DNA of 40,100 nt from Acidimicrobiia bacterium. GTDB lineage: Bacteria > Acidobacteriota > Terriglobia > Bryobacterales > Bryobacteraceae. Positions 39,706 to 40,100 of this stretch are shown in pieces. The stretch covers positions 1 through 40,100 of the forward strand of contig VFZE01000049.1 of NCBI GenBank assembly GCA_016871315.1, in the 5' to 3' direction. The stretch's first letter is position 1, and the number at the start of each line of letters is the position of its first letter. Under the pieces are notes generated by a model, which worked only from the letters and a program-made list of their open reading frames with translations, searched no databases and was not told where the DNA came from. Made by a program: the position numbers and the translations under genes.

Positions 39706-40100
39706 GCCTCCGGCCACGCATTCCGGCGGGCTTCCAGATGGCTCTCGAGCAACAGCACGGCCGACAGCTTATCCACCGCTTTGGCTCTCTTCTCCAGGCT
39801 GATGCCGCTGGACCGCAGGACGCGGTTGGCTTCCACGCTCGTCAGCCGCTCATCCCAATAGACGACCGGCAGTCCGCTATGCACCGCCAGCCGGTCGCCG
39901 AATTCCCGCACCCATTGCGCCTGCCGGCTCTCCTCGCCGCTCATGTGCAAGGGAAACCCGACCAGCCAGCTCACGGCATGGTTGTCGCGCGCCATCGCCG
40001 TCAGCTTTTCCAGATCTTCGCGGATACGCGTGCGCAACAGTGTTGGCAGCCCCTGCGCGGTGATGCCCAGTTGATCGGAAATCGCCAGCCCGATGCGCTT
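39702..40100 (-). CDS. ruvX: Holliday junction resolvase RuvX/YqgF, partial
   Basis: The gene runs off the window end; the 5' part is missing. What remains (132 codons) begins KRIGLAISDQLGITAQGLPTL, which is the strand just after the DxG metal site. It continues with VGFPLHMSGEESRQA, the WDERLTSVEA motif, and the C-terminal DKLSAVLLLESHLE with the final metal-binding aspartate. The family processes Holliday junctions or the 5' end of pre-16S rRNA. It overlaps mltG by four bases, a common pairing. Confidence 0.93.
   Translation of the reverse strand, partial: KRIGLAISDQLGITAQGLPTLLRTRIREDLEKLTAMARDNHAVSWLVGFPLHMSGEESRQAQWVREFGDRLAVHSGLPVVYWDERLTSVEANRVLRSSGISLEKRAKAVDKLSAVLLLESHLEARRNAWPEA

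Overview
The window is GC-rich and densely coded. It holds about 39 intact genes on both strands, with short gaps and many 1-4 nt overlaps. The gene content points to Acidobacteriota, probably a Solibacter/Bryobacter-like soil lineage. The signs are a BlaI/BlaR1 pair fused to CarboxypepD_reg and TonB_C domains, a DUF1080 hydrolase, Tat-exported enolase-superfamily and Gfo/Idh/MocA proteins, DinB proteins, and a haem plus copper-monooxygenase-like protein. This assignment comes from family recognition only; no 16S gene or search supports it.

Layout. 1-6.3 kb: an unrecognised 558-aa protein, a BON-domain exported protein, and pyruvate carboxylase on the minus strand. 6.4-9.4 kb: a DUF4097-type lipoprotein with TSNGP repeats, then a blaI-blaR1 pair behind a strong promoter with a palindromic operator. 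9.4-12.9 kb: dnaG and rpoD. 12.9-17.8 kb: a TrmB regulator with an SDR enzyme, a divergent PHM-like copper/haem protein, and DinB with a Tat-exported FAD oxidoreductase. 17.8-19.4 kb: arsR-arsM-arsC with a consensus promoter. 19.4-19.7 kb: remnants of a PIN toxin and an ISL3-like transposase. 19.8-22.1 kb: OsmC, a probably PPi-dependent phosphofructokinase, and a methyltransferase. 22.3-24 kb: a beta-rich outer-membrane candidate coupled to a lone receiver domain. 24-26.5 kb: a Tat-exported class V aminotransferase, a NicO Ni/Co exporter with 26 histidines in its loop, and a hypothetical. 26.5-29.7 kb: YkgJ, a glycine-zipper protein, dus and nadD. 29.6-33 kb: DUF1080 divergent from two enolase-superfamily genes. 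33-34.6 kb: a sigma factor and a proline-rich membrane partner. 34.6-35.1 kb: a Gfo/Idh/MocA pseudogene. 35.1-37.5 kb: a VIT/vWA protein ended by a UUCG terminator. 37.5-40.1 kb: small hypotheticals, mltG, and ruvX cut by the window end.

Functional groups: arsenic detoxification by reduction and methylation (no efflux pump seen); membrane-protease-controlled repression (BlaI/BlaR1); sugar-acid catabolism in the cell envelope (DUF1080 plus the enolase pair, beside a dead dehydrogenase); and core replication, transcription, NAD and cell-wall genes. Around 26.5 kb the top strand changes from C-rich to G-rich regardless of gene orientation, which suggests a replication-strand switch or an inversion boundary. 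I found no CRISPR array, intact mobile element or RNA gene.
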